64,000 nucleotides of DNA from an uncultured Acetatifactor sp. (lineage in GTDB: Bacteria > Bacillota > Clostridia > Lachnospirales > Lachnospiraceae). The notes beneath the pieces were generated by a model, which worked only from the letters and a program-made list of their open reading frames with translations, did no database searches and was not told the origin of the DNA. Below are positions 26,670 through 36,623 of this stretch, piece by piece (position 1 is the stretch's first letter; every line of letters starts with the position of its first letter). Position numbers and translations under genes: made by a program. Location of the stretch: assembly GCA_910586835.1 (NCBI GenBank), contig CAJUJU010000012.1:1-64000 (forward strand), read 5' to 3'.

Positions 26670-28397
26670 ATGAAAACAGCGGCAGAGCTTCAGACATTAC
26701 TTCGGCAGATAGACCACAAGGGTTATCCTGCCTATAAGGATACCAGAGGGAAGTATCAGTTTCAGCAGTATATATTATCCATCGATCATGTGCAGGGGGA
26801 TCCCTTCGCGGCGCCTTCCAAGGTGAGCCTGATAGTGCCCGGCAGGGTGGCGGGATTTGACAGGGCGTGCTATGAAAGCCATGTCAGGAAAATTGCCTTT
26901 CAGGACTATCTGCTGCGGCGCATGGCGGCCAAGATCAGGGATTTTTCCTTTAAGGCCAAGGGATCCGGCAAGAGCGGCCTTTTGAGTGTCAGCCATCCGG
27001 GGCAGGAGATTCTGGAGCGCAGCGCCTGCACGGTGAATACCGGGACAGGAGATCTCACTGTGCGGATGGAGATCGGCTTTCCTGCCAACGGAAGAACCAT
27101 CAACTCGGGGGAGCTGGCAAAGATTCTGTTTGATTTTCTGCCTGTGTGCGTAAGGCAGACGCTGCTGGCGTCCTCCTGTCCCAAGGACGGCCTGGAGAAG
27201 GTGCTGTTCCTGGCAGACGATCAGCAGTTTATCCGGGAGGAGCTGAAAAAGAGAGACCTGGTGGCGTTTGTGGCAAACGGTGCGGTACTCCCCAGAAAGT
27301 CAGGAGTTTCCCCTTTGCCCATGAAGGAGGCGGTGGCGTTTGTGTCTCCTTCGTCCATGGAGGTGACGCTGAAGCTGCCTCATCTTGGGGAACTGAAGGG
27401 TATGGGGCTGAAAAAGGGCGTCACTTTGATTGTGGGCGGAGGCTATCACGGAAAGTCCACGCTGCTGGAGGCGCTGGAACTGGGCGTTTATAACCATATA
27501 AACGGCGACGGCAGGGAGTATGTGATCACGGACGACACGGCCATGAAGCTGCGGGCGGAGGACGGCAGAAGCATCCAGAAGACGGATATTTCCATGTTTA
27601 TCCGCAATCTGCCCAACGGCAGGGATACAAAGGCGTTTTACACGGAGGATGCCAGCGGCAGTACTTCCCAGGCTGCAAATACGGTGGAGGCCATGGAGGC
27701 GGGTTCGGAGGTGTTCCTGATCGACGAGGATACCAGCGCCACCAACTTTATGATCCGGGATGAGCTGATGCAGCGCGTGGTCAGTCGGGAGGTGGAGCCC
27801 ATCATTCCCTTTATTGACAGAGTGCGGGAGCTGTACGAGGATTACGGAATTTCAACGATTCTGGTGGCGGGAAGCTGCGGTTCTTACTTCCACAAGGCGG
27901 ACTGTATTTTGCAGATGAATAAATACCGTCCCATGGAGATTACCGAGCTTGCCCAAAAAGAGGCTGAGAGCTTTCCTTATACGCTGGGTGCGGCGCCCAA
28001 GGCGGAGAAACCTGACTTTACAAGAGTGGTAAAACGGGATGCCGCGTTTGCCAAAGACGATCGGATCAAGCTGCGCACCGACGGGGTGGACGGATTTTCC
28101 GTCAACCGGGAAGAGGTGGATCTGCGGTATGTGGAGCAGCTTGTGGACGCGGAGCAGCTGACGGCGCTGGCTCATATGTTGAAATACATGAAGCTTCATG
28201 ACTTTGACGGGAAGAGAACCCTGGGCCAGGCGGTGGAAGTCGTCTATCAGAGAATGGAGACGAAAGGATTTGGAGCATTCTGCGGCAGCGACCGGGGGGA
28301 GGGAGACGGCGGAGCGGTGCCCGGGAATCTTGCCATTCCCCGCAGACAGGAGCTGTATGCGGCCCTGAATCGCTGCAGGGAGTTGATCCGCATCTGA
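26670..28397 (+). CDS. ABC-class ATPase domain protein
   Basis: A 575-residue soluble protein of the 'predicted ATPase of the ABC class' family. The N-terminal region (about 1-235) precedes a nucleotide-binding core with Walker A GGGYHGKSTLLEALE (about 256-270). SGSTSQAANTVEA (about 330) takes the place of the signature, and VFLIDEDTSATN (about 350) is Walker B with the catalytic Glu. No membrane partner is encoded nearby. The function is unsettled; nucleic-acid or RNA-related roles have been proposed from fold similarity. A MATE gene follows after 32 bases. Confidence 0.83.
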   Translation: MKTAAELQTLLRQIDHKGYPAYKDTRGKYQFQQYILSIDHVQGDPFAAPSKVSLIVPGRVAGFDRACYESHVRKIAFQDYLLRRMAAKIRDFSFKAKGSGKSGLLSVSHPGQEILERSACTVNTGTGDLTVRMEIGFPANGRTINSGELAKILFDFLPVCVRQTLLASSCPKDGLEKVLFLADDQQFIREELKKRDLVAFVANGAVLPRKSGVSPLPMKEAVAFVSPSSMEVTLKLPHLGELKGMGLKKGVTLIVGGGYHGKSTLLEALELGVYNHINGDGREYVITDDTAMKLRAEDGRSIQKTDISMFIRNLPNGRDTKAFYTEDASGSTSQAANTVEAMEAGSEVFLIDEDTSATNFMIRDELMQRVVSREVEPIIPFIDRVRELYEDYGISTILVAGSCGSYFHKADCILQMNKYRPMEITELAQKEAESFPYTLGAAPKAEKPDFTRVVKRDAAFAKDDRIKLRTDGVDGFSVNREEVDLRYVEQLVDAEQLTALAHMLKYMKLHDFDGKRTLGQAVEVVYQRMETKGFGAFCGSDRGEGDGGAVPGNLAIPRRQELYAALNRCRELIRI

Positions 28398-28429
28398 GAA
28401 AGCGTTGATTAGAAAAGGAGCAAAGACAG

Positions 28430-29839
28430 GTGAATGTGCGGAGTATGAATCAACAGGAAAAGGTTGCCTATATGCTCAGTGAGCCGGTGCCCCATCTGGT
28501 CTGTCAGATGGCGGTGCCCACGATCATCAGTATGCTTGTAACCTCTTTTTACAATATGGTGGATACCTTTTTTGTGGGAAAGATCAACACTCAGGCTACG
28601 GCGGCGGTGGGAGTGGTGTTTTCCGTCATGGCGCTGATTCAGGCCTGTGGATTTTTCTTCGGCCATGGTTCCGGCAACTATATTTCCCGGAAGCTGGGGG
28701 CGGGAGAGTTTGAAGACGCTAATAAGATGGCGGCCACGGGTTTCTTCTCCGCGTTTCTGACCGGTGTTTTCCTGGGGGTTCTGGGATTGATTTTTCTCAC
28801 GCCCCTGGCTCGTGCCCTGGGCTCCACACCCACGATTCTGCCTTACACCAAGGATTATCTGAAGATTATTCTGTTTGGCTGCCCTTTTATGATGTCCTCC
28901 TTTGTGCTGAACAATCAGCTTCGATTTCAGGGCAGCGCATCCTATGCCATGGTGGGAATCGTCACCGGGGCTGTGCTGAATATTGTCCTAGATCCTGTTC
29001 TGATCTTTACCTGCGGCATGGGGGTGGCGGGGGCGGCGCTGGCTACGGTGATCAGCCAGGCGGTCAGCTTTTTTGTGCTGTACGGCATGAGCCGGAAGGG
29101 CGGTAATATCCGGGCACAGCTGAAAAATTTTTCCCCCTCGTTTTACCTCTACAGGGAAATGTTTCGGGGCGGTATCCCTTCGCTGTGCAGACAGGGGCTG
29201 GCCGGTGTTGCACAGATCTGCCTGAACCGTTCCGCGGGGATTTTCAGCGGGGAGCTGAGCGATGCGGCCATTGCCGCCATGTCTATTGTAGGCCGTATCA
29301 CCATGTTTGCCAACTCGGCGCTGATAGGCTTCGGGCAGGGCTTTCAGCCTGTGTGCGGCATGAACTATGGGGCAAAAAAATATGAAAGGGTGCGGGAGGG
29401 CTTTGGCTTCTGCGTGAAATATGCCACGGTCTTTCTGGTGTTGGTCTCCGCTACGGGCTTTGCTTTTGCCAATCCCCTGGTGACACTGTTCCGCAGGGAG
29501 GATCCGGATGTGATCCGCATCGGAACGCTTGCCCTGAGGCTGCAATGTATTGTATTTCCGCTGAATGCCTGGATCGTGATGTGCAATATGATGCTGCAGT
29601 CCATCGGGAAGGCCGTGAAGGCATCTGTTGTGGCGGCGGCAAGGCAGGGGATTTTCTTTATCCCGCTGATCTGGATTCTGCCCTTTTTCTTTGGACTGCT
29701 GGGGGTGCAGATGTGCCAGACCTGGTCCGATGTATGTACCATGTTGATTTCCGTGCCTATGGGAATCGGCGTGCTGCGGGAGATGAAGCGGATGGAAGAG
29801 AATGCCCGGTTCGGGGATGTATCGGAACAGAACGGATAA
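28430..29839 (+). CDS. MATE family efflux transporter
   Basis: A 469-residue MATE protein, about 12 transmembrane segments. The GTG start at 28430 is 9 bases after AAAAGGAG; an ATG at 28445 is the alternative. The region LSEPVPHLVCQMAVPTIISM is the first helix. Directly downstream of the ABC-class ATPase gene and probably co-transcribed with it. Confidence 0.9.
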   Translation: MNVRSMNQQEKVAYMLSEPVPHLVCQMAVPTIISMLVTSFYNMVDTFFVGKINTQATAAVGVVFSVMALIQACGFFFGHGSGNYISRKLGAGEFEDANKMAATGFFSAFLTGVFLGVLGLIFLTPLARALGSTPTILPYTKDYLKIILFGCPFMMSSFVLNNQLRFQGSASYAMVGIVTGAVLNIVLDPVLIFTCGMGVAGAALATVISQAVSFFVLYGMSRKGGNIRAQLKNFSPSFYLYREMFRGGIPSLCRQGLAGVAQICLNRSAGIFSGELSDAAIAAMSIVGRITMFANSALIGFGQGFQPVCGMNYGAKKYERVREGFGFCVKYATVFLVLVSATGFAFANPLVTLFRREDPDVIRIGTLALRLQCIVFPLNAWIVMCNMMLQSIGKAVKASVVAAARQGIFFIPLIWILPFFFGLLGVQMCQTWSDVCTMLISVPMGIGVLREMKRMEENARFGDVSEQNG

Positions 29840-29974
29840 TCCGTGGAATTGCCTGAGACAGAAAGGGATGAATGGATTTTCTGTGGAATTTGGCTGAAGC
29901 ACACGGACAATTGCATGGGTGTACCGGGGAATTGTCGGGGCAAAGCAGGGTGTGAGAAAGGAAACGGATTGATC

Positions 29975-30703
29975 ATGAGCTTGCAGATAGAAGGATATTT
30001 ATATGAGACCCATCTTCATACCTCGGAAGGCAGCGCCTGCGCCACGGCCTCCGGCGCGGAGATGGCGCGGGCCTACGCGAAGGCAGGCTATACAGGAATT
30101 ATTGTCACGGATCACTTCTTCTATGGGAATACGGCGGCAGACAGAAGTCTGCCCTGGGGTGAGTGGGTGGAGAAATACTGCCTGGGCTTTGAACATGCAA
30201 AGGAAGAGGGAGAGAAGCTGGGACTTCAGGTGTTTTTCGGCTGGGAATCGTGCTACAGCGGCACGGAATTTTTGGTGTATGGTCCCGACAGGCAGTGGCT
30301 TCTGGAGCATCCGGAGATCAGAGACGCCTCGGTGAAGGAACAGCTTGAGCTGGTGCATGAGGCCGGCGGAATCGTTGTGCAGGCCCATCCCTACAGGGAA
30401 GCTTCTTATATAGAAGAGATACGTCTTTTTCCCCAGTACTCGGATGCCGTGGAAGGGATTAACGCGTCCCACTCCAGCCTGGCAAAGCGGTCTCTGCGGC
30501 ATCCGGAGTATAACGACAGGGCGGTTGCCTATGCCCGGGAGCACGGTCTGCCCCTGACCGCAGGCTCCGACCAGCACAATGCGGACATGGTTTGGGGCGG
30601 CATGGTGTTTTCGCGCAGGCTGACGGATATCCGGGATTTCAACCGGGCGGTTCTTGGCAGTGAGGCAGTGCGGCTTCTGGACGGCACGGAGGATCCGGAT
30701 TAG
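29975..30703 (+). CDS. PHP domain phosphoesterase
   Basis: A 242-residue metal-dependent hydrolase of the PHP superfamily. Metal ligands are seen in ETHLHTSEGSAC (His-x-His, residues 11-22), VTDHFFYGN (about 45), GWESCYS (Glu, about 90), QAHPYR (about 132) and GSDQHN (about 200). Such stand-alone PHP proteins act as phosphatases or nucleases. ATG 29975 has AGAAAGGA upstream; a longer frame back to 29843 has no ribosome binding site. It converges with the ABC exporter genes. Confidence 0.85.
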   Translation: MSLQIEGYLYETHLHTSEGSACATASGAEMARAYAKAGYTGIIVTDHFFYGNTAADRSLPWGEWVEKYCLGFEHAKEEGEKLGLQVFFGWESCYSGTEFLVYGPDRQWLLEHPEIRDASVKEQLELVHEAGGIVVQAHPYREASYIEEIRLFPQYSDAVEGINASHSSLAKRSLRHPEYNDRAVAYAREHGLPLTAGSDQHNADMVWGGMVFSRRLTDIRDFNRAVLGSEAVRLLDGTEDPD

Positions 30704-30716
30704 GAAAACTGCGCCG

Positions 30717-32495
30717 TCAGGCGATCTCATGATGAACCTGCAGTTCATACAGTTTTTTGTAAATTCCATTTTGGGACAGCAGCTCCTGGTGGGTGCCCCG
30801 TTCCCTGATCTTTCCCTTGTGCATGACCATGATGCAGTCGGCGTGCTGGATGGTGGAGAGTCTGTGGGCTACCATGATGGTAGTACGACCCTTCATCAGT
30901 TTTTCCAGGGCCTCCTGGATCAGGATTTCCGTCTCCGTGTCAATGTTTGCGGTAGCCTCGTCCATGACCAGAATGCTTGGCTTGTGGGCCAGGGTTCTGG
31001 CGAAGGACAGAAGCTGCCGTTCGCCGGCAGAAAAGGTGGAACCGCGCTCGGACACCGGTTCCGCATACTTCCCGGGCAGTTTTTCAATAAAGTGGGAGGC
31101 GTTGACATACTCTGCGGCCGCCCGGATCTCATCGTCTGTGATATCCTGGTTATAGAGCCGGATATTACTTTCCACGGTTCCCTCAAAGATAAACACATCC
31201 TGCTGCATCTGGCCGATGGCGCTGCGCAGCTGTCTTTTGCTCAGTTCTCTGATATCCACTCCGTCAATGTAAATATGTCCCTGCTGTATGTCATAGTATC
31301 TGCCAATAAGATTTAAGATGGAAGATTTTCCGGCTCCGGTAGCGCCTACAAAGGCCACCTTCTGGCCTGGCTCGATGACAAAGGATACATCTCTGAGCAC
31401 ATAGTTTTCCTCGTCGTAGGCGAACCAGACATGATCAAACTCAATGCGGCCCCTGATTTCGGGGAGCACTGCAGGATTTTCCGCTTCGGGAACCAGTGCG
31501 TCCTCGTCCATGATGGTAAAGATTTTTTCGGCGGAGGCCAGGGAGGACTGGAGGGTGGAAAACTGCTCCGCCAGCTCCTGAATGGGCTCAAAAAAGGATT
31601 GAATATACTGAGAAAACACATACAGGGTGCCAATGGAGATGACGCTGTCAAGCACTTCCCTGCTGCCCAGCCCCAGCACCACCATCAGCGACAGGACGCT
31701 GAGAATGTAGATCAGGGGGCGGAAGACGGCAAATACAATCATTTCCCGGTAAAAAGCCCGATACAATTTGTGACTCTTCTCGTTGAATTCCTCATACTTT
31801 CTTTTTTCCCGTCCGAAGATCTGAATAATGCGCATACCGGAAATATTCTCGGAGAGAAAGGTGTTTAAATCGGTGAGCCGGGTTCTGGTGATGCGATAGG
31901 TTTTTCTGGCCACCTTGCGGAACAGGACGGTGAGGGCTGCAACCACGGGAAGCAGGATAAAGGAAAACAATGCAAGCTTCCAGTCCAGGAGCAGCATGAC
32001 CACAGCCAGCCCGATGATTTTTACAATGTTGCGGAACAGCCGGACCAGGATGCCGGAATACATTTCGTCCAGAGCCTCCACGTCGTTGGTGACCCGGGTC
32101 ACCAGCTTGCCAACGGGTGTCAGGTCAAAATAACGGCTGCTCAGGGACTGAATGTGGGAGTAAAGCTCTCTGCGCACGCTGAGAATGATACGCTGTCCGG
32201 TCTTCTGCAGTACCCAGGTCTGTGTGATATTAAAGAGAAAGCTTAAGATCAGTATGACACCATATTTTACCGCAGTTATGACGATGATGTCATAATTGCC
32301 CAGGGATTGGAAGGAATCAATGGCGTCTCCGATCAGAGACGGTCTCAGCAGGTCAAAGTAAGTCAGTGCCAGAACCAGGGCCAGACACAGGAGAACCTGG
32401 CCGATGTAAGGCTTCATATAAGAGAGGAGCCGCAGAAGAGCGCTTCCTTTGTAGTTGGATTCTATTTTATCGTCTGTCATATTGCTCATAGCCAT
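30717..32495 (-). CDS. Heterodimeric ABC exporter, catalytic subunit
   Basis: A 592-residue half transporter: six transmembrane helices (about 20-310) and a nucleotide-binding domain (about 340-590). Walker A is GATGAGKSS and Walker B VMDEATANID keeps the catalytic Glu. The signature is non-canonical, FSAGERQ instead of LSGGQ. This pattern matches one half of LmrCD/TM287-288-type heterodimers that export drugs or lipids. Its ATG (or a GTG three bases earlier) overlaps the stop of the partner gene (TGATG). No accessory domain is present. Confidence 0.9.
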   Translation of the reverse strand: MAMSNMTDDKIESNYKGSALLRLLSYMKPYIGQVLLCLALVLALTYFDLLRPSLIGDAIDSFQSLGNYDIIVITAVKYGVILILSFLFNITQTWVLQKTGQRIILSVRRELYSHIQSLSSRYFDLTPVGKLVTRVTNDVEALDEMYSGILVRLFRNIVKIIGLAVVMLLLDWKLALFSFILLPVVAALTVLFRKVARKTYRITRTRLTDLNTFLSENISGMRIIQIFGREKRKYEEFNEKSHKLYRAFYREMIVFAVFRPLIYILSVLSLMVVLGLGSREVLDSVISIGTLYVFSQYIQSFFEPIQELAEQFSTLQSSLASAEKIFTIMDEDALVPEAENPAVLPEIRGRIEFDHVWFAYDEENYVLRDVSFVIEPGQKVAFVGATGAGKSSILNLIGRYYDIQQGHIYIDGVDIRELSKRQLRSAIGQMQQDVFIFEGTVESNIRLYNQDITDDEIRAAAEYVNASHFIEKLPGKYAEPVSERGSTFSAGERQLLSFARTLAHKPSILVMDEATANIDTETEILIQEALEKLMKGRTTIMVAHRLSTIQHADCIMVMHKGKIRERGTHQELLSQNGIYKKLYELQVHHEIA

Positions 32496-34321
32496 CACCC
32501 CAATTCCTTTAATTGCTGTTCCAGCTGCTGCCGCTCGTTGATGTGTGCATAGAAACCGCCTAGTGCGATCAGTTCCTCATGGGTTCCGTACTCGGTCAGT
32601 TCCCCGTCCATGAGGACGGCGATGTGATCCGCCTGCTGCAGGGTGGAGATGCGGTGAGCGATGAGAATCGTGGTCTTGCCCTTTCGCAGCTCCATCAGGT
32701 TTTCCAGGATCTGTTCCTCGGTGTCCGTGTCTACGGCGGAAAGGGAATCATCCAGGATCAGCACGGAGGAGTCTTTCAGCAGGGCTCTGGCGATGGAACT
32801 GCGCTGCTTCTGTCCGCCGGAGAGCGTGACGCCCCGCTCGCCCACAAGGGTCAGATAGTCCTCGGGGAAATCCATGATATTGTCGTGAATGCAGGCTGCC
32901 CTGGCGGCGCGGCGGATATTCTCCCGGATTTCTGGGTGATCCTGAATCCGCTCTTCCAGCCCGAAGGCAATGTTTTCCTCCAGGGTGTCCGAGAAAAGGA
33001 AATTATCCTGAGGCACATAGGCCATATCCCGGTGCAGGACGGCGAGAGGAATCTGGTCGATGGGCATTCCGTCCAGGAGCAGCATTCCCTGTTCGCAGTC
33101 ATAGACCCGCAGCAGCAGGTCGGCCAGCGAGGACTTGCCGCTGCCGGTGCGTCCCAGAACACCCAGGGTTTCGCCGGAGCGGATGTGAAGGCTCACGTCC
33201 TTCAGGACGGGGAGTTCGCCGTCCGGGTAGGTAAAGGTCAGGTGGTTCAGCCGGATCTCTCCGCTCAGGGAAAGGGAGCCTGCTTTTTGGGAGTCTTCTT
33301 TGGAGGAGCCTTCATTATCGGCATCCGTTGTCCCGGGTGCATCCACAATGTCCGGCTGTTCCCGGAAGATGGCGGCGATACGCTGATAGGCGGCGGCCGC
33401 CTGGCTGAAGGTATTGATACAGTCTCCGCAGGCAATCATGGGCCAGACCAGCATGCCGATGTAGGCGTTGAAGGCCACGAACTGCCCGGTGGTGACCTGG
33501 CCGTTCAGCACCATTTTTCCGCCCAGGAGCAGCGTCAGCAGAAGACTTAAACCGGTGACGGCATCCAGGGCGGGGCCGAAGACAGCCCGGAGCCTGACAA
33601 CGGAGAGATTTTTCTCCATGCTGTTTACACTTGCACGTTCAAAGGCGTCGAAATCCGCATCCTCCTGTACGAAAGCCTTCAGCACGCGGATGCCGGCCAG
33701 ACTTTCCTGCACCTTGTCGGACAGGTGGGAGAACGCCTCCTGACGTCTGGTCTGACGCTTCTTTGCCTCAATTCCGTAAAAATAGCAGCCCACAGCCACC
33801 AGAATCAGCGGGACGAAGGCCAGCAGAGTCAGCTGGGGATCCACGTCTGTAATCATCTTGGCCAGCACCATGCCGGTCATGACAACGGCGTCAAAGGTGG
33901 TGATGACAGCCATGCCAACGGCCATGCGGACCGCCTGCAGGTCGTTGGTAAAATGTGCCATCAGGTCTCCGGTCTTGTGGCTGTTGAAAAAACGGGCGGA
34001 GAGGGTTTCGATGTGGGCGAACAGGTCGTTGCGCATTCTGTACTCGATGCCTCTGGACGCGCCGATGATAAAATATCTCCAGCCAAAGCGGCCGAACATC
34101 ATGACCAGTCCCGCCAGTAAAATATTGAGGAGAAGAGGCTTTACCTGTTCAAATCCGAAGCCGCCCCGGGTCAGGCCGTCCACAATCTCGCCGGTGTACT
34201 GGGGTATGTAAAGGCTTGCCCGGTCCACCTGCCACAGCACCACGATCCCCAGAAGGTAGTGGGGCAGATAGCGCAGAAGGTAGGGGAACAGGGAGAATTT
34301 CTTTTGTCTTTTTTCTTTCAT
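32495..34321 (-). CDS. Heterodimeric ABC exporter, degenerate-site subunit
   Basis: A 608-residue half transporter with six transmembrane helices (about 15-310) and a nucleotide-binding domain. Walker A GRTGSGKSS and signature LSGGQKQ are canonical, but Walker B ends ILDDSLSAVD, with Asp where the catalytic Glu should be. Together with the partner's altered signature this gives one active and one degenerate ATP site. A charged insert with Asp/Glu/Ser/Lys lies between the two domains (about residues 335-355). It starts at ATG 34321, diverging from the GNAT gene. Confidence 0.9.
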   Translation of the reverse strand: MKEKRQKKFSLFPYLLRYLPHYLLGIVVLWQVDRASLYIPQYTGEIVDGLTRGGFGFEQVKPLLLNILLAGLVMMFGRFGWRYFIIGASRGIEYRMRNDLFAHIETLSARFFNSHKTGDLMAHFTNDLQAVRMAVGMAVITTFDAVVMTGMVLAKMITDVDPQLTLLAFVPLILVAVGCYFYGIEAKKRQTRRQEAFSHLSDKVQESLAGIRVLKAFVQEDADFDAFERASVNSMEKNLSVVRLRAVFGPALDAVTGLSLLLTLLLGGKMVLNGQVTTGQFVAFNAYIGMLVWPMIACGDCINTFSQAAAAYQRIAAIFREQPDIVDAPGTTDADNEGSSKEDSQKAGSLSLSGEIRLNHLTFTYPDGELPVLKDVSLHIRSGETLGVLGRTGSGKSSLADLLLRVYDCEQGMLLLDGMPIDQIPLAVLHRDMAYVPQDNFLFSDTLEENIAFGLEERIQDHPEIRENIRRAARAACIHDNIMDFPEDYLTLVGERGVTLSGGQKQRSSIARALLKDSSVLILDDSLSAVDTDTEEQILENLMELRKGKTTILIAHRISTLQQADHIAVLMDGELTEYGTHEELIALGGFYAHINERQQLEQQLKELG

Positions 34322-34383
34322 GATCCAACACCTGTCATTTCTGTTATTTTAAGCAAACAAATTTATTTTAACATATCCCCTGC

Positions 34384-34412
34384 TTGAAGAAAATGGAGAA
34401 AGTTGTTATAAT
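34384..34412 (+). promoter_or_regulatory. Sigma-A promoter of the GNAT gene
   Basis: TTGAAG (34384-34389) and TATAAT (34407-34412) are 17 bases apart, about 100 bases before the start codon, leaving a long G/C-rich leader. Confidence 0.6.
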
Positions 34413-34510
34413 GCTCGGAACGGCAGACTTTGCCGGAGGCGCGGCCGTTTTGCGGAACGGGGTGCAGGAGTTTTCCGGAACGGGCTGCGGGAGAAAGGTT
34501 TTGGTGTGAT

Positions 34511-35056
34511 ATGAGACTTGTGGATGCAGATACATTGAAACGATTGAAGAAGGTGCGCCTTCTTTATGAAAAGGCTTTTCCGCGAAACGAGAAGAAGCCC
34601 TTCGGGATGATCCTGCGGGGGAGAAAAAAGGGAAATTATGAGGTGTTTGCGGTGGAAGGCGATGACGGCGGATTTCTGGGGCTGGCCATTACCATGCGGT
34701 GGGGGGAGCTGGTGCTGCTGGACTATTTTGCCGTGGCGCCGGAGTGCAGAGGAACCGGAGTGGGCAGTCAGGCACTTCGCGCACTGCAGAAGCGGTATCG
34801 GGAGAAAAAGCTTCTTCTGGAGATCGAGAGCACGGTGGGCGTGGAGGATCAGAGGGATCTGCGGAACCGCCGGAAGGCTTTTTACTTAAGAAACGGTATG
34901 CAGTCAATGGATTTTCTTGTAAATCTCTTCGGTGTGGAGATGGAGCTCATGACCTGTGGATGTACCGTGACTTTTGAGGAATACCATGCGATTTTTGAAC
35001 ATCTACTGCCCTTTGGGATGGCGGCAAAGATAAAGCCGGCGGGCAGCCGGCTTTAG
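34511..35056 (+). CDS. GNAT family N-acetyltransferase
   Basis: A 181-residue GNAT protein. The acetyl-CoA loop is CRGTGVGSQAL (about residue 80), preceded by the beta-strand LLDYFAVAPE. The N-terminus contains LLYEKAFPRNEKKPF, seen in a subgroup of Firmicutes acetyltransferases. Substrate unknown. ATG 34511 is used; an open extension back to 34430 lacks a ribosome binding site. Its 3' end overlaps the terminator of the converging ABC-F gene. Confidence 0.85.
   Translation: MRLVDADTLKRLKKVRLLYEKAFPRNEKKPFGMILRGRKKGNYEVFAVEGDDGGFLGLAITMRWGELVLLDYFAVAPECRGTGVGSQALRALQKRYREKKLLLEIESTVGVEDQRDLRNRRKAFYLRNGMQSMDFLVNLFGVEMELMTCGCTVTFEEYHAIFEHLLPFGMAAKIKPAGSRL
35031..35056 (-). terminator. Terminator of the ABC-F gene
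   Basis: AAAGCCGGC and GCCGGCTTT form a perfect 9-base stem around a 5-base loop. On the minus strand a T-rich tail (TTTATCTTT) follows. The stem lies inside the last codons of the converging GNAT gene. Confidence 0.55.
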
Positions 35057-35066
35057 AGCGTGTCTT

Positions 35067-36623
35067 TCAGATTACTTTTGTAGTCCATTTGGCGCAGTCC
35101 CAGACATCTGTGGCCAGGCCGTGGTAAAAATCCGGTTCATGGCAGACCATGAGAAGGCTGCCCCGGTATTCCAGCAGGGCGCGCCGCAGTTCTTCCTTGG
35201 CATCCACATCCAGATGGTTTGTGGGCTCGTCCAACAGCAGGAGGTTGGTATTGCGGTTGATCAGCTTGCAGAGACGTACCTTTGCCTGTTCTCCGCCGCT
35301 CAATACCCGAACCTGGCTCTCAATGTGTTTGGTGGTGAGTCCGCATTTTGCCAGGGCGGAACGCACCTCGTACTGGGTATAGCCGGGAAATTCCTGCCAG
35401 ATTTCCTGGATGCAGCTGTTGTCCGCGCTGCCGCTCATCTCCTGCTCAAAATAGCCGATTTCCAGATAGTCTCCCTGCTCCACGGTTCCGGAAAGGGGAG
35501 GAATCAGCCCAAGGATGCTTTTTAAAAGCGTTGTCTTTCCGATGCCGTTTGCACCGATGAGGGCAATCTTCTGTCCTCTCTCCATGGAAAGGTTCAGAGG
35601 GCTTGAAAGAGGTTCCTCATAGCCGATGACCAGGTCGCGGGTCTCAAACAGGATGCGTCCCGGGGTTCTTGCTTCCCGGAAACAAAATTCCGGCCTGGGC
35701 TTTTCCGCGGCCAGCTCGATCACATCCATTTTGTCCAGCTTTTTCTGGCGGGACATGGCCATGTTCCGGGTGGATACCCGGGCCTTGTTTCTTGCAACGA
35801 AATCCTTTAAATCTGCAATTTCCTTCTGCTGGCGGTTGTAGGCGGCCTCCAGCTGGGCTTTTTTCATGGCATAGACTTCCTGAAATTTGTCGTAATCGCC
35901 CACATAGCGGTTCAGCTCCTGACGATCCATGTGGTAGATCAGGTTGATGACGCTGTTCAGGAAAGGGATGTCGTGGCTGATCAGGATGAAGGCATTTTCA
36001 TATTCGGTGAGGTAACGTCTGAGCCACTCGATATGCTCCGCATCCAGATAGTTTGTGGGCTCGTCCAGCAGCAGGATGTCCGGCTTTTCCAGCAGAAGTT
36101 TTCCCAGAAGCACCTTGGTGCGCTGGCCGCCGGACAGTTCCGTCACATCTCTTTCCAGACCGATGTCCGCAAGCCCCAGCGCCCTTGCCACCTCTTCCAC
36201 CTTTGCGTCGATCATGTAAAAGTCATGGAGATTCAGAAGTTCCTGGATCGTGCCCAGTTCTTCCATGTAAGTCTCCAGCAGATCCGGATCTGCGTCGCCC
36301 ATTTTGTCACAGATTTCGTTCATCTGTGTCTCCAGCGCAAAAAGGAAGTCAAAGGCGGAGGAGAGTACCTGGCGGATGCTCTGGCCCGCTGCAAGTGCCG
36401 TGTGCTGATCCAGGTAGCCCACCCGCACGTTTTTTGCCCATTCGATTTTTCCCTCGTCCGGCATAAGTTTTCCGGTGATAATGTTCAGGAAGGTGGACTT
36501 TCCCTCGCCGTTTGCGCCGACCAGCCCGATGTGTTCGCCTTTCAGCAGGCGAAAGGATACGTCGTTGAAAATTGCCCGGTCCCCAAAGCCGTGTGTAAGG
36601 TGTTCAACATTTAAAATACTCAT
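35067..36623 (-). CDS. ABC-F family ATP-binding protein
   Basis: A 518-residue soluble protein with two ABC domains and no membrane part. Walker A motifs are GANGEGKST and GANGIGKTT, signatures LSGGQRTK and LSGGEQAK, Walker B LLLDEPTN in both. The linker (about 240-310) is charged and helical. ABC-F proteins act on the ribosome, either as translation factors (EttA, YbiT) or as antibiotic-resistance factors. The linker is not extended, so a housekeeping YbiT/YkpA-like role is more likely than resistance. GGGAAAAAG precedes the ATG. Confidence 0.9.
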   Translation of the reverse strand: MSILNVEHLTHGFGDRAIFNDVSFRLLKGEHIGLVGANGEGKSTFLNIITGKLMPDEGKIEWAKNVRVGYLDQHTALAAGQSIRQVLSSAFDFLFALETQMNEICDKMGDADPDLLETYMEELGTIQELLNLHDFYMIDAKVEEVARALGLADIGLERDVTELSGGQRTKVLLGKLLLEKPDILLLDEPTNYLDAEHIEWLRRYLTEYENAFILISHDIPFLNSVINLIYHMDRQELNRYVGDYDKFQEVYAMKKAQLEAAYNRQQKEIADLKDFVARNKARVSTRNMAMSRQKKLDKMDVIELAAEKPRPEFCFREARTPGRILFETRDLVIGYEEPLSSPLNLSMERGQKIALIGANGIGKTTLLKSILGLIPPLSGTVEQGDYLEIGYFEQEMSGSADNSCIQEIWQEFPGYTQYEVRSALAKCGLTTKHIESQVRVLSGGEQAKVRLCKLINRNTNLLLLDEPTNHLDVDAKEELRRALLEYRGSLLMVCHEPDFYHGLATDVWDCAKWTTKVI

